In this document: positions 7,954-16,483 of the stretch, one piece after another
How the letters are laid out: each line of letters opens with the position of its first letter
How positions within the stretch are numbered: position 1 is the stretch's first letter
Assembly (NCBI RefSeq): GCF_002891295.1
Contig: NZ_LGUI01000003.1
Coordinates: 62,001-126,000, forward strand
Length of the DNA stretch: 64,000 nucleotides
Reading direction: 5' to 3'
Source: Streptomyces eurocidicus
GTDB lineage: Bacteria > Actinomycetota > Actinomycetes > Streptomycetales > Streptomycetaceae
Program-made: the position numbers and the translations under genes
Notes under the pieces: generated by a model
The model's database searches: none
The model's input: only the letters and a program-made list of their open reading frames with translations
Told to the model about the DNA's origin: nothing

Positions 7954-8785
7954 CTGCGTATTCCTCCGCCACTGACTGAACCAGGGACAAGGACGCTTCC
8001 GGCGACAGCGCGGCGGCCCCGACGAGATCGTAGGTCCGCTCGCAACGAGCCACCAATGCCGGATCGTCCAACAAGCTGCCGGACATGACGCCCTCGGAAT
8101 ATGCCACCGGAGGGGCGTCCTCGAAGGTCATGAGCTTGAGCATGCCGCTCAGCGCAGGGGCGCCCGCGCCGAACGGCAGCACCTGCATGCCGATCCGGCG
8201 ATTCCGCACCAGCGTCACTACGCGCATCAGCTGTTCACGCATCACCACAGCGCCACCGACCTGGCGGCGGAGCACGCTTTCGTCGAGGACCACCCACAAC
8301 ATGGGCTCTGTTGGGTGGTCAACGATGCCTTGGCGCGCGAGACGCGTGGCCACCCGCGACTCAAGCTCTTCGTCCGGCGTGAAGGGGAAGGTTGCCAGGA
8401 GGATGGCACGAGCGTAGGCCGCCGTCTGGAACAGACCGGGCACGAACATGGGCGCATACGCCCGGATCGAATCGGCCAGCCCTTCGAGGTACGCCACCTC
8501 TGAGAAGTAGTCGATGTACGGCGAGCTGTTGATCAGCCCTTCGCACATCCGCGCGAAGAACCCATCGGTTTTCAGCGCCTCATCGATCCGCTCCGCCGCA
8601 TCGAGCTGCGGTTTGCGGATCCCTGTCTCGAACTGGCCGATGTACGACCCCGAGCAGAAGACCCGCGTCCCCAGTTCCTGCTGCGTGAACCCCGCCGTTT
8701 CCCGGCGACGCTTCAGCTCGGAGCCGAAGAACTCCCACCCGACCTTGGACCGACCGAATCCCCCGGCACCGCGACCATTGGCCAT
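7943..8785 (-). CDS. XRE-family transcriptional regulator with DUF5753 domain
   Basis: It encodes 280 residues. An N-terminal helix-turn-helix (LKRRRETAGFTQQELGTRVF, then SGSYIGQFETGIRKP) at about residues 20-70 is followed by a DUF5753 ligand/partner domain (YAPMFVPGLFQTAAYARAIL, LDESVLRRQVGG, QVLPFGAGAP). GGGAG is 7-8 bases before the ATG. It overlaps the DUF397 gene, forming the Scr1-type pair. Its 117-base intergenic region is shared with the divergent small Cys-pair gene at 8903, the likely site of autoregulation. Confidence 0.88.
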   Translation of the reverse strand: MANGRGAGGFGRSKVGWEFFGSELKRRRETAGFTQQELGTRVFCSGSYIGQFETGIRKPQLDAAERIDEALKTDGFFARMCEGLINSSPYIDYFSEVAYLEGLADSIRAYAPMFVPGLFQTAAYARAILLATFPFTPDEELESRVATRLARQGIVDHPTEPMLWVVLDESVLRRQVGGAVVMREQLMRVVTLVRNRRIGMQVLPFGAGAPALSGMLKLMTFEDAPPVAYSEGVMSGSLLDDPALVARCERTYDLVGAAALSPEASLSLVQSVAEEYADDC

Positions 8786-8902
8786 GACCTAACTCCCTTG
8801 CTCCGCATGCCCGTTGTAGCGGGCCCACCCCTTCCGAGGCTATCCCCACCCCACAACGCTACGAACACAGTCAGTAAGGAACACCGCGAGGGGATCAGAG
8901 CA

Positions 8903-9118
8903 GTGATCGACCAGGCCGAGCCGGACACCACCGCAGAGACGAACACGGACACGAATCCAGGCACGGGCACAGACGAACGTCCCACCGGATTCCCCTGCCC
9001 CGATTGCACCCACTTCAGCGTCTCCCGGCACACCGCATGGCTCGCCGGGGACCACAGCAAGGCCACCGACTACACCGTCCTGCTCCGCCGTCACTGGCGT
9101 AGCGCCCACTGCGTGTAG
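8903..9118 (+). CDS. Small CxxC/HxxxxHC protein, possibly zinc-binding
   Basis: It encodes 71 residues from a GTG at 8903 with GAGGGG 9 bases upstream. A Thr/Asp-rich N-terminus precedes a compact domain with FPCPDC and, at the end, RRHWRSAHC; two Cys near each other plus two His and a terminal Cys could hold one zinc ion. It is divergent from the XRE/DUF397 pair. The function is unknown; similar small proteins often sit beside DUF397 loci. Confidence 0.55.
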   Translation: MIDQAEPDTTAETNTDTNPGTGTDERPTGFPCPDCTHFSVSRHTAWLAGDHSKATDYTVLLRRHWRSAHCV

Positions 9119-9272
9119 CGGAGGCATGTGACGCGCCCGGCAGGGTGTCCCGGGGGATTCCCGGGTGCCCTACGGGCGCGTAACCACGGGCTCGGGGCCG
9201 GAGTTGGGCATCCACGGGTCGGGTACATAGTTACCCAAGGAGGGGAACCCGTGGAGACAGGAAACACGCACC

Positions 9273-9482
9273 ATGGACGACGGCAACGGCAATGGCGACT
9301 CGCTCGAACGGATCCTTGCCGCGGCGATCGGCGACCGGGACCACGAGCACGAGCGCTGCCCGGAGTGCAGCCACCCGCTGCATGTCGTCGTCACGGCGGA
9401 GAGCCCCGGGGACGCCAGCTCGCCGGTGGTCGTCCGTGGCGTCTGCCCTGTATGTCCGAGAGGGCTGAGCGCCGGCACCTGA
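9273..9482 (+). CDS. Small protein with two CxxC knuckles
   Basis: It encodes 69 residues beginning MDDGNGNGDSLERILAAAIG and ending with CPEC, a beta-like stretch, and CPVC, a zinc-ribbon arrangement. AGGAAA precedes the ATG by about 9 bases. It overlaps, in another frame, the possible start of the tiny zinc-ribbon gene after it. No family recognised. Confidence 0.5.
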   Translation: MDDGNGNGDSLERILAAAIGDRDHEHERCPECSHPLHVVVTAESPGDASSPVVVRGVCPVCPRGLSAGT

Positions 9483-9511
9483 TATCGCCGCTCGCGATAC
9501 CCCCGCTGGCG

Positions 9512-9601
9512 ATGGCCTGCCCGAATTGCCAGAACATGATGCAGTCGATGGGCAACGGCGTGTACAAGTGCTGGAACTGCGGATACACCAGCACCGGCTG
9601 A
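9512..9601 (+). CDS. 29-residue zinc-ribbon mini-protein
   Basis: The sequence MACPNCQNMMQSMGNGVYKC followed by WNCGYTSTG has two CxxC pairs 14 residues apart, the minimal zinc-ribbon pattern. No good ribosome binding site precedes the ATG at 9512. The frame is open upstream, and ATG 9452 would give a 49-residue form overlapping the previous gene, so coupled translation is possible. Real because of the sharply conserved-looking Cys pattern; the exact start is uncertain. Confidence 0.45.
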   Translation: MACPNCQNMMQSMGNGVYKCWNCGYTSTG

Positions 9602-9727
9602 CGCGCCCCTGGCGCTTTCCGGACCCCGCGCGCCGTCCGAGGGCTCCCGCGCGCCCTGCGCCGGAGGTGCGGTCCCGCCGGAATGCGGAGATGCTGGGTG
9701 CGTCAGCGTTCCGTGAGGAGGACTGTT

Positions 9728-9922
9728 ATGTCCATGCTCGACAAGCTCAAGGGTCTACTCAAGGGGCACGAGGAACAGGCCCGCCAAGGCGTCGAGAAGG
9801 CCGGTGACGCCTTCGACGCCAAGACGGGGAACAAGTACCAGAGCCAGACCGACACGGTCCAGCAGAAGCTCAACGAACAGATCGGTGGGCAGGAAGGCGA
9901 ACAGCGCCCTCCGCAGCCCTAG
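9728..9922 (+). CDS. MT0933-like antitoxin family protein
   Basis: It encodes 64 residues, beginning MSMLDKLKGLLKGHEEQARQ, with GVEKAGDAFDAKTGNKYQSQ and a helix ending KLNEQIG. This is the pattern of the small amphipathic MT0933-type family, annotated as antitoxin but often, as here, without an obvious toxin partner. GAGGAGGA lies 5 bases before the ATG, a very strong site. It is convergent with the GNAT gene. Confidence 0.8.
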   Translation: MSMLDKLKGLLKGHEEQARQGVEKAGDAFDAKTGNKYQSQTDTVQQKLNEQIGGQEGEQRPPQP

Positions 9923-9985
9923 CCGCAGCCGCAGCCGTGCCGGCTCCGACGATCGGAGAACCGATCAGGAACGATCGGAGAGTGG

Positions 9986-10543
9986 TCACCAAAGCCGGTC
10001 GATCTCGCCCGGATAAAGCTCGACGCGGCTGCCCCGGAAGGCACCCGCGTCGCGCTTCGCCCGTGCCGTGAAGAATCCGGCCATCGTGACCTTGTCGAAG
10101 CCCGGCCCGTCGCTGGGGAAGGGCTCGCGCGGGGTGCCGCCGATGAGGACGGCGCCTTCCAGCTCGTCCCACCCGGCGCTCTCGTAGAAGCCCCGCAGCG
10201 GGCGGTCGCAGGTGAAGAGGCCCAGGTCGGCGCCGCTCTCCCGGATCGTCTCGCGGGCGGCGGCCACGAGCCGCCGGCCGTATCCCCGGCCCTGCCGCGC
10301 CGCGTCCGTGACGACGGCGCTCAGCCCGGCGGCCCGGTACGGCCGCCCACCGTGGACGATCTCCTTGGTGAGGATGTCGAGCGCGGCGGGAACCTCGCCG
10401 TCCGGGGAGACCAGGAGCATGGTGACGGGCCGCAGCGCGGGGTCGTGCGGGCCGCCGCCCGGCCACGCCTGCTCGCGCAGGGCGTCGGCGCGGGCGCGCA
10501 GCTCCGCCGGTACGTCCTCCTCGGCGAAGGTCATGATCCGCAC
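9986..10543 (-). CDS. GNAT-family N-acetyltransferase
   Basis: It encodes 185 residues from GTG 10543, chosen because GAGGGGG lies 7 bases upstream; the open frame continues to 10627 without such a site. The acetyl-CoA-binding motif reads ARQGRGYGRRLVAAARETIR at about residues 80-100, and the late motif is LRGFYESAGW. It probably acetylates an amine on a small molecule or antibiotic; the substrate cannot be inferred. It is not linked to the flanking genes by spacing. Confidence 0.82.
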   Translation of the reverse strand: MRIMTFAEEDVPAELRARADALREQAWPGGGPHDPALRPVTMLLVSPDGEVPAALDILTKEIVHGGRPYRAAGLSAVVTDAARQGRGYGRRLVAAARETIRESGADLGLFTCDRPLRGFYESAGWDELEGAVLIGGTPREPFPSDGPGFDKVTMAGFFTARAKRDAGAFRGSRVELYPGEIDRLW

Positions 10544-10607
10544 CGCTGTTCCCCCTCGCGTCTCCGGCCGGGGACAGCCACCGCCATCCCCCATGTCTCC
10601 GCGCAGG

Positions 10608-11207
10608 TTAACCGAGCGCCGCGACACCCGCCTGGGCGAACTTCTCGTCCAGGTCGCCGCTGGGCGCGCCCGCGACGCCGATGCCCGCGACGGGACCGCC
10701 CTGCGCCTGCACCGGCGCGCCGCCCGGGAGGAAGAGGGTGCCGGGGATGTCCTTGAGGTTCGGGGCGCTCTGGAGGCGCTTGACCAGCTCCGAGGTGGGG
10801 GCGTTCCAGGAGACGGCCGTGTAGCCCTTGCGGACGGCGGACTCGTACGACTGCGGGCCCGCTCCGTCGCCGCGCAGGGTGACCAGGGTGTTGCCGTTGC
10901 GGTCGACCACGGCGACGGAGACCTTCTGGCCCCCCTTCTTCGCCGCGGCCAGGGCGCCCTGCGCCGCCTTGGTGGCCGCGTCCAGCGTCAGGTGGGTCGA
11001 CTGCGTCAGGTGCTCGCCCTGCGCGGAGGCGCCGGCCTTCTTGGTCGCGGCGGCCGGGGTCGCGGCGACGGCCACCGCGCCGAACGTACCGGCGGCGGCC
11101 ACGGCCACTGCGGCGCCGCCGGTGATCAGACGGGCGCGGGTGGACAGCTTCCGCTTCTTCGCGCCCTCGGTGGTCGTCGCCTCGTGCGCGGTCGGCGTGT
11201 TCGTCAT
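10608..11207 (-). CDS. hbpS: HbpS-like extracellular haem-binding, redox-sensing protein
   Basis: It encodes 199 residues. A basic start and hydrophobic stretch at about 28-52 form the export signal. The mature GlcG/HbpS fold shows LTLDAATKAAQGALAAAKK, VAVVDRNGNTLVTLRGDGAG, YTAVSWNAPTSEL and GTLFLPGGAPV. In S. reticuli HbpS binds haem and iron outside the cell and controls autophosphorylation of the kinase SenS. The divergent genes here are a matching kinase and regulator, which strongly supports the assignment. GGGAG precedes the ATG by 6 bases. Confidence 0.88.
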   Translation of the reverse strand: MTNTPTAHEATTTEGAKKRKLSTRARLITGGAAVAVAAAGTFGAVAVAATPAAATKKAGASAQGEHLTQSTHLTLDAATKAAQGALAAAKKGGQKVSVAVVDRNGNTLVTLRGDGAGPQSYESAVRKGYTAVSWNAPTSELVKRLQSAPNLKDIPGTLFLPGGAPVQAQGGPVAGIGVAGAPSGDLDEKFAQAGVAALG

Positions 11208-11457
11208 GACGGGCTCCCTGTCGCTGTAGCTGTCTTGGTCGCAGCCGCTGGATCGTGCCGGGCCTCCCCGGGCCGCCGGCCTGCCCTTCCATCCTTGGCG
11301 CGGCCTCCCCCCACGGGCATCGGCGTCCCGGCTGCTCCGGCGGCGCCCGTCGGCCGACCCGGGGGTCGACCGATCGGATGATGCGGGCGCGGCCCACGCG
11401 GGTTAGAACGGTCTGGACCCCCGTCCACAGGAACCCGTCACTCCGGCAAGGAGCACC

Positions 11458-12684
11458 GTGCACCACCCCGAACCGGACGTCGCCGCCGACCCCGACGGAC
11501 GTCGCTTCGGCGCGGTCATGCACGTCGCCTTCTTCCTGCTCCTCGGCGCCTCGTTCGCCCGCTTCCTCATCCGTCACCCCGGCGAGCCCCGTACCCCCTG
11601 GATCGTCGCCCTCAGCGTCACCCTCGCCCTCCTGCACATCCTGGGCGCCGTGGGCCCCGTCACCCGGGCCCGGCAGCGGCTGTGGCTGGGGGCGGTCGTC
11701 GCGGTGTGGGCGGTACTGGTCGTGCTCGCGCCGAGCTTCGCCTGGTGCGCGGTGCCGCTGTTCTTCACGGGCCTGCGCACCCTGCCCACCCGGGCCGCCC
11801 TGGCCCTGGTCGTCTTCCTCACCACCCTCGTCGTCGTGGCGCAGCTACGACTCGCCGCCGGCTTCGACCCCAACCTCGTACTCGCGCCACCCGCCGTCGC
11901 GGCCATCGCCACCGCCGTGCTCGTCCGCACCCAGCGGCAGTCGGCCCGGCAGCGGTCCTTGATCGAGGACCTGCTGCGGACCCGGCGCGAGCTGGCCGCC
12001 ACCGAGCGGCGCGAGGGCGCGCTCGCCGAGCGGCAGCGGCTGTCGATGGAGATCCACGACACGCTCGCGCAGGGCCTGTCCAGCCAGCGGATGCTGCTGC
12101 AGGCCGCGGACCGCACCTGGGACGCCGACCCGGAGGCGGCGCGCCGCCACGTCCGTACGGCGGCGGAGGTCGCGGCGCGCGGGCTCGCCGAGGCCCGGCG
12201 GTTCGTGCACGACCTGGCGCCGCCGCAGTTCGACGGCGGGCTGGGCCTGGCGGACGCGCTCCGGGAGCTGGCCACGGAGCGGGGTGACGGGGGCGCCGCC
12301 CCCGAGGTGCGGTTCCATGTCGACGGCGCGCCCGTACCGCTGCCCGAGCGGGTGCGGTCGGCGCTGCTGCGGATCGCACAGGGCGCCCTGGCGAACGTAC
12401 GGGAGCACGCCGGCGCGACCACGGCGGCGCTCACCCTCAGCTATCTGGGTGATCAGGTGGTCCTGGACGTCGCCGACGACGGGCGGGGGTTCGACCCCGC
12501 CGCGCCCGCGCCGGCCGCCGGGGAGCGCGGGTACGGGCTGCCCGCGATGCGGGCCCGGGTGCGCCGGCTCGGGGGGACGCTCACGGTGGAGTCCGCGCCC
12601 GGTGAGGGCACCGTCCTGTCGGCGGCCGTGCCGCTGGCCCCGCCCCTGGCCCCGCCCCTGGCCCCGCCCCTGGAGACGTCATGA
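11458..12684 (+). CDS. senS: SenS-like membrane sensor histidine kinase
   Basis: It encodes 408 residues from a GTG at 11458 (AAGGAG 4 bases upstream). Four to five hydrophobic segments fill residues 20-160; then a HisKA_3 dimerisation domain holds the phospho-acceptor His200 in SMEIHDTLAQGLSSQ, and an HATPase domain has DVADDGRGFDP and GYGLPAMRARV. The last residues are an LAPP repeat coded by three 12-base units. The neighbouring hbpS and the overlapping regulator gene identify it as the SenS partner, which senses haem-linked oxidative stress. Confidence 0.88.
   Translation: MHHPEPDVAADPDGRRFGAVMHVAFFLLLGASFARFLIRHPGEPRTPWIVALSVTLALLHILGAVGPVTRARQRLWLGAVVAVWAVLVVLAPSFAWCAVPLFFTGLRTLPTRAALALVVFLTTLVVVAQLRLAAGFDPNLVLAPPAVAAIATAVLVRTQRQSARQRSLIEDLLRTRRELAATERREGALAERQRLSMEIHDTLAQGLSSQRMLLQAADRTWDADPEAARRHVRTAAEVAARGLAEARRFVHDLAPPQFDGGLGLADALRELATERGDGGAAPEVRFHVDGAPVPLPERVRSALLRIAQGALANVREHAGATTAALTLSYLGDQVVLDVADDGRGFDPAAPAPAAGERGYGLPAMRARVRRLGGTLTVESAPGEGTVLSAAVPLAPPLAPPLAPPLETS
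12636..12671 (+). repeat. Three 12-base tandem units at the 3' end of senS
   Basis: The unit GGCCCCGCCCCT occurs three times without a mismatch and encodes repeated Leu-Ala-Pro-Pro just before the stop. It is in frame, so copy-number change would only alter the kinase tail. Confidence 0.85.
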
Positions 12685-13367
12685 ATCAGCCGGATCAGTC
12701 GGCCGCCCTCCCGGATCCCTCCCCTCCGGTACGCGTCCTGCTCTGCGACGACCACGCCGTCGTACGAGCCGGCCTGCGCGCGCTCCTGGCCAGCGCGCCC
12801 GGCGTCGAGGTCGTCGGCGAGGCGGGCGACGGCGCCGAGGCCGTGGCGCTGGCGGCGCGGCTGCGGCCCGCCGTCGTACTGATGGATCTCCAGCTCGGGG
12901 CCGGGATGGACGGCATCGAGGCGACCCGGCGGATCGTCGCGGAGGCGGCCGGAGGTGGCGGTTCCGGTGGGCCGTACGTGCTGGTGCTGACGACGTACGA
13001 CACGGACGCCGACATCACGCGCGCGATCGAGGCCGGCGCAACAGGCTATCTGTTGAAGGCGGAACGCCCCGAGGAGCTCTTTTCGGCCATCCAGGCGGCG
13101 GCCGAGGGGCGGACGGCGCTTTCGCCCCCGGTGGCCGGGCGGGTGATGGCCCGGATGAGGGGGGCCGTTCGGCCCTCCCTGACGGAGCGGGAGCGTGACA
13201 TCCTCGGACAGCTCGCCCGGGGGCTCGGGAACCGTGAGATCGCCCGCGCGTTGTTCATCAGCGAGGCGACGGTGAAAACTCATTTGGGGCGTATTTACGA
13301 CAAGTTGGGGGTCGATACCCGTTCCGGCGCGGTCGCCGTGGCGAAGGAGCAGCGGTTGCTGCCCTGA
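12681..13367 (+). CDS. senR: SenR-like response regulator (NarL/LuxR type)
   Basis: It encodes 228 residues; the ATG overlaps the kinase stop as ATGA, so translation is coupled. The receiver domain has DDHAVVRAGLRALL and acceptor Asp69 in VLMDLQLG. The C-terminal LuxR helix-turn-helix reads LTERERDILGQLARGLGNRE and TVKTHLGRIYDKLGV. In the known system phosphorylated SenR controls hbpS and antioxidant genes such as catalase-peroxidase. The operator is probably in the 250-base hbpS-senS gap. Confidence 0.9.
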   Translation: MNQPDQSAALPDPSPPVRVLLCDDHAVVRAGLRALLASAPGVEVVGEAGDGAEAVALAARLRPAVVLMDLQLGAGMDGIEATRRIVAEAAGGGGSGGPYVLVLTTYDTDADITRAIEAGATGYLLKAERPEELFSAIQAAAEGRTALSPPVAGRVMARMRGAVRPSLTERERDILGQLARGLGNREIARALFISEATVKTHLGRIYDKLGVDTRSGAVAVAKEQRLLP

Positions 13368-14017
13368 GCCGGCGCGGCACCCGGCCGGCGGGGCCGGGGC
13401 GGATCGGTAAGGCAGGCGGACGGGCGGACGGGCGGACGGGCGGACGGGCGGATCCAACAGGACGGTTGACGGAGCGCGACGCGGCGCGGCGCGCGTCGGG
13501 GCTCGGCGGCGACCGGCACAACCCCGGGAGCGGAACAGCGACTTCCGGTGTACGTCGCCACCGTCGCCCCGACCCTCTTCGCCACCGCCACCCCGCCCCC
13601 CTTCACCACCGTCGCCCCGACCCCCTTCGTGACAACCGCCCTTGACGCACCCTTCGTTCCGATACACCCCTTCGCTCCCGGCTTTCGGATTGCATGCAAT
13701 CTCGCTGCTCCGTATGCAATCGCATCCAATCCTGATCGCGGAACGTCCATACGTGACAATTCAAGTCCGGACCAACGCGGAGCAGTTCACCGCATAGCGG
13801 AATCAATCCACCGCTCATCGGAGAACGACAGGTCAAATCCTTGTTGCGCCCCTGTCAATGTCCTCGGATCGGTGGCACTCTCTCCTCAATTCGCTCCTGC
13901 ACCACTCCTGCACCACCCAGGCTTCACCCTCGCTTCATCGGGCGGTCGGTGATCCCGGCTGCCCCAACCCCCCATACAGGGCCATCTGTTCATGGCCCGC
14001 CTGCTTAGGAGTCAGAG
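13368..14017 (+). promoter_or_regulatory. Long intergenic region with 5' leader of the M4 protease gene
   Basis: It has 650 bases and no believable gene. An array of four CGGACGGG units lies at 13417-13448, and a C/T-rich stretch with recurring ACCGTCGCC-like words at 13555-13640. From 13670 it becomes relatively A/T-rich (GCATGCAATC, TATGCAATCGCATCCAATCC), as expected for the regulated promoter of a secreted protease, and ends with TTAGGAG before the TTG start. Confidence 0.45.
13417..13448. repeat. Four exact 8-base tandem units after senR
   Basis: CGGACGGG is repeated four times, about 50 bases after the senR stop codon. Not coding in any supported frame. Confidence 0.8.
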
Positions 14018-15634
14018 TTGAGAAGCATCACCTCCACCTCCCGCAAGAACACCCTGCGTGCCGCCGCCCTGGTCGCCTCCGCCGCGATGGTCGTCGTCGG
14101 CGTGCAGAGCGGCGCGGCGAACGCGTCCGCCGACCGCGCGACGGGCGGCCAGCAGCTGACGCTCTCGGCCGACCAGCGGGTCGCCGCGATCAAGGGTGCG
14201 CAGACCGACGCGGCCGCCACCGCCGCCAAGATCGGTCTCGGCGGCAAGGAGAAGCTCGTCGTCCGTGACGTGATCAAGGACGCCGACGGCACCGTCCACA
14301 CGCGCTACGAGCGCACCTTCGACGGCCTGCCCGTCCTCGGCGGCGACCTCGTCGTCCACGAGGCCAAGAGCGGCAAGCGCAGCGTCGACAAGGCGACCGA
14401 GGCCGACATAGCCGTGCCCACCACGACGCCGTCCCTCGCCCCGGCCGCGGCGAAGAAGAGCGCCCTGAGCGCCGCCGCCGAGGAGAAGACCGCCAAGACC
14501 GACACCCAGGCCCCGCGCAAGGTCATCTGGGCCGGGAGCGGCAAGCCGGTCCTCGCCTACGAGACCGTCGTCACCGGCGTCCAGAAGGACGGCACGCCCA
14601 GCAAGCTGCACGTCATCACCGACGCGGCCACCGGCAAGAAGCTCTTCCAGCGCGAGGGCGTGCACACCGGCACGGGCACCAGCACCTACAGCGGCAAGGT
14701 CGACCTGACCACCACGAAGAGCGGCTCGACCTTCCAGCTCACCGACGGCGTCCGCGGCGGCCACAAGACGTACGACCTGAACCAGGGCACCTCCGGCACC
14801 GGCACGCTCTACACCGACGCCGACGACATCTGGGGCGGCGGCCGTCAGACCGCCGGCGTGGACGCCCACTACGGTGCCGCCACGACCTGGGACTTCTACA
14901 AGAACGTCCTCGGCCGCAGCGGCATCAAGAACGACGGCAAGGGTGCCTACTCGCGCGTCCACTACGGCAACGGCTACGTCAACGCCTTCTGGGACGACGA
15001 GTGCTTCTGCATGACGTACGGCGACGGCGAGAACAACGCCAACCCGCTGACCGCGCTCGACGTCGCGGCCCACGAGATGTCGCACGGCGTCACCTCGGCG
15101 ACCGCCAACCTGAACTACAGCGGTGAGTCGGGCGGCCTCAACGAGGCCACCTCCGACATCTTCGGCACCGCCACCGAGTTCTACGCCAACAACTCCTCCG
15201 ACACCGGTGACTACCTCATCGGCGAGGAGATCAACATCAACGGCGACGGCACCCCGCTGCGCTACATGGACAAGCCGAGCAAGGACGGCGCGTCGAAGGA
15301 CTACTGGTCCTCCGGCCTCGGCAACACCGACGTCCACTACTCCTCGGGCCCGGCCAACCACTTCTTCTACCTGCTGTCCGAGGGCAGCGGCGCGAAGACC
15401 ATCAACGGTGTGAGCTACAACAGCCCCACCTACAACAACTCCAAGATCACGGGCATCGGTCGGGACAAGGCCACCAAGATCTGGTACAAGGCCCTGACCA
15501 CGTACTTCACCTCCACCACCAACTACAAGGCGGCCCGCGCCGGCACCCTGAAGGCCACCGCGGACCTCTACGGCGCCACCAGCACCGAGTACAAGACGGT
15601 CGCCGCCACCTGGACCGCGATCAACGTCAAGTGA
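14018..15634 (+). CDS. Secreted M4-family (thermolysin-like) neutral metallopeptidase
   Basis: It encodes 538 residues from a TTG at 14018 with AGGAG 7 bases upstream. A signal peptide of about 35 residues is followed by an FTP/PepSY-type propeptide and the catalytic domain. Zinc site: His352-Glu353-x-x-His356 in AAHEMSHGVTSA, third ligand Glu376 in GGLNEATSDIFG, and catalytic His in DVHYSSGPANHFFY; the 20-residue His-to-Glu spacing equals that of thermolysin. It probably feeds extracellular protein degradation, activated by autocleavage of the propeptide. Confidence 0.95.
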   Translation: MRSITSTSRKNTLRAAALVASAAMVVVGVQSGAANASADRATGGQQLTLSADQRVAAIKGAQTDAAATAAKIGLGGKEKLVVRDVIKDADGTVHTRYERTFDGLPVLGGDLVVHEAKSGKRSVDKATEADIAVPTTTPSLAPAAAKKSALSAAAEEKTAKTDTQAPRKVIWAGSGKPVLAYETVVTGVQKDGTPSKLHVITDAATGKKLFQREGVHTGTGTSTYSGKVDLTTTKSGSTFQLTDGVRGGHKTYDLNQGTSGTGTLYTDADDIWGGGRQTAGVDAHYGAATTWDFYKNVLGRSGIKNDGKGAYSRVHYGNGYVNAFWDDECFCMTYGDGENNANPLTALDVAAHEMSHGVTSATANLNYSGESGGLNEATSDIFGTATEFYANNSSDTGDYLIGEEININGDGTPLRYMDKPSKDGASKDYWSSGLGNTDVHYSSGPANHFFYLLSEGSGAKTINGVSYNSPTYNNSKITGIGRDKATKIWYKALTTYFTSTTNYKAARAGTLKATADLYGATSTEYKTVAATWTAINVK

Positions 15635-15800
15635 TCGACGTCAGGTGATCGCCGCCGAGCGATCGGCCTCAACCGATCGACGGCAAGCGATCGACGGCAA
15701 GTGCTCGAAGGCTCCGGCGCCAGGTGATCGTCGCCAGTGTCTCGACGTCGGGTGACCGACGCCGGATGACCGGCTCCGGGCGGCGGCACCGGGTGGTCGG
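15620..15800. repeat. Degenerate ~14-base tandem array spanning the protease gene 3' end
   Basis: The array starts with the last codons (CGATCAACGTCAAG) and continues past the stop with units such as TGATCGACGTCAGG and two exact copies of CGATCGACGGCAAG near 15675-15705, decaying to GTGACCGACGCCGG and ATGACCGGCTCCGG. It looks like repeated duplication of the gene end followed by drift. Confidence 0.6.
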
Positions 15801-15963
15801 CACCCGGTGACACCCCGCCCGTCCGGACCGGTCACCGTGCGGTGACACCCCCCTTCCACCGAATCACCGCACCCCGCGCCCCCCACCGCCTCCACAGGTG
15901 GGGGGCGCGGACCTGCTCGTACACGTTTACGCACAGACCCGGTGGGCGTGACACCATCGAGGC

Positions 15964-16461
15964 GTGATCGACCTCGGCTACTCGCTCTCGCGCCGCTTCC
16001 CCGACCCCCCGCAGACGGACTACCGCACCGCGGACGTGCGGACGCTGCGCCACGACCTCTTCTGCGGGGACGTCTACCTCGCCGACGTGAAGACCGACCG
16101 CGAGCTGTCCACAGCCTGGGGATGGGTGCCGGTCCTGGACTTCGCCTGGGCACTGTGCGACGTGATCGAGCAGGTCGACCGCGACCCCCGGGGCAACCGG
16201 GCGTCCACCCCGCAGTTCGCGGAGCTGGACTTCACCGAGTCCACCGACTGCATGATCTTCGAACGGCGCTTCGGCTGGGTGGAGGTCTCCGCCGACTGGA
16301 TGCCGGCGGACGAGCCCGCGCTCACCTTCAACCACAAGGCGCTGCGCCGCGAGGCCCGCGACTTCCTGCACGACCTGATCGCCGACCTCTCGGACATGCA
16401 CGAGGGCCTCGCCGACAACCCGGTCGTCTGGGACCTCCAGAGCCGCTTCCCGCGCATCTGA
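15964..16461 (+). CDS. Conserved hypothetical protein
   Basis: It encodes 165 soluble, acidic residues beginning MIDLGYSLSRRFPDP, with no signal or membrane segment. Trp-rich stretches (TAWGWVPVLDFAWALCD, RRFGWVEVSADWMPAD) suggest a folded domain; from memory, similar proteins occur widely in Streptomyces without assigned function. The GTG at 15964 has no Shine-Dalgarno at proper distance, and CACCAT lies 6 bases upstream, so the mRNA may be leaderless. Confidence 0.7.
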   Translation: MIDLGYSLSRRFPDPPQTDYRTADVRTLRHDLFCGDVYLADVKTDRELSTAWGWVPVLDFAWALCDVIEQVDRDPRGNRASTPQFAELDFTESTDCMIFERRFGWVEVSADWMPADEPALTFNHKALRREARDFLHDLIADLSDMHEGLADNPVVWDLQSRFPRI

Positions 16462-16483
16462 ACCGGCCGCCCCCACCCCCTGG

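Noticed and set aside
14012..15361. 449-codon minus-strand frame opposite the M4 protease
   Set aside because: Val/Gly/Ala-rich shadow of a clearly identified gene.
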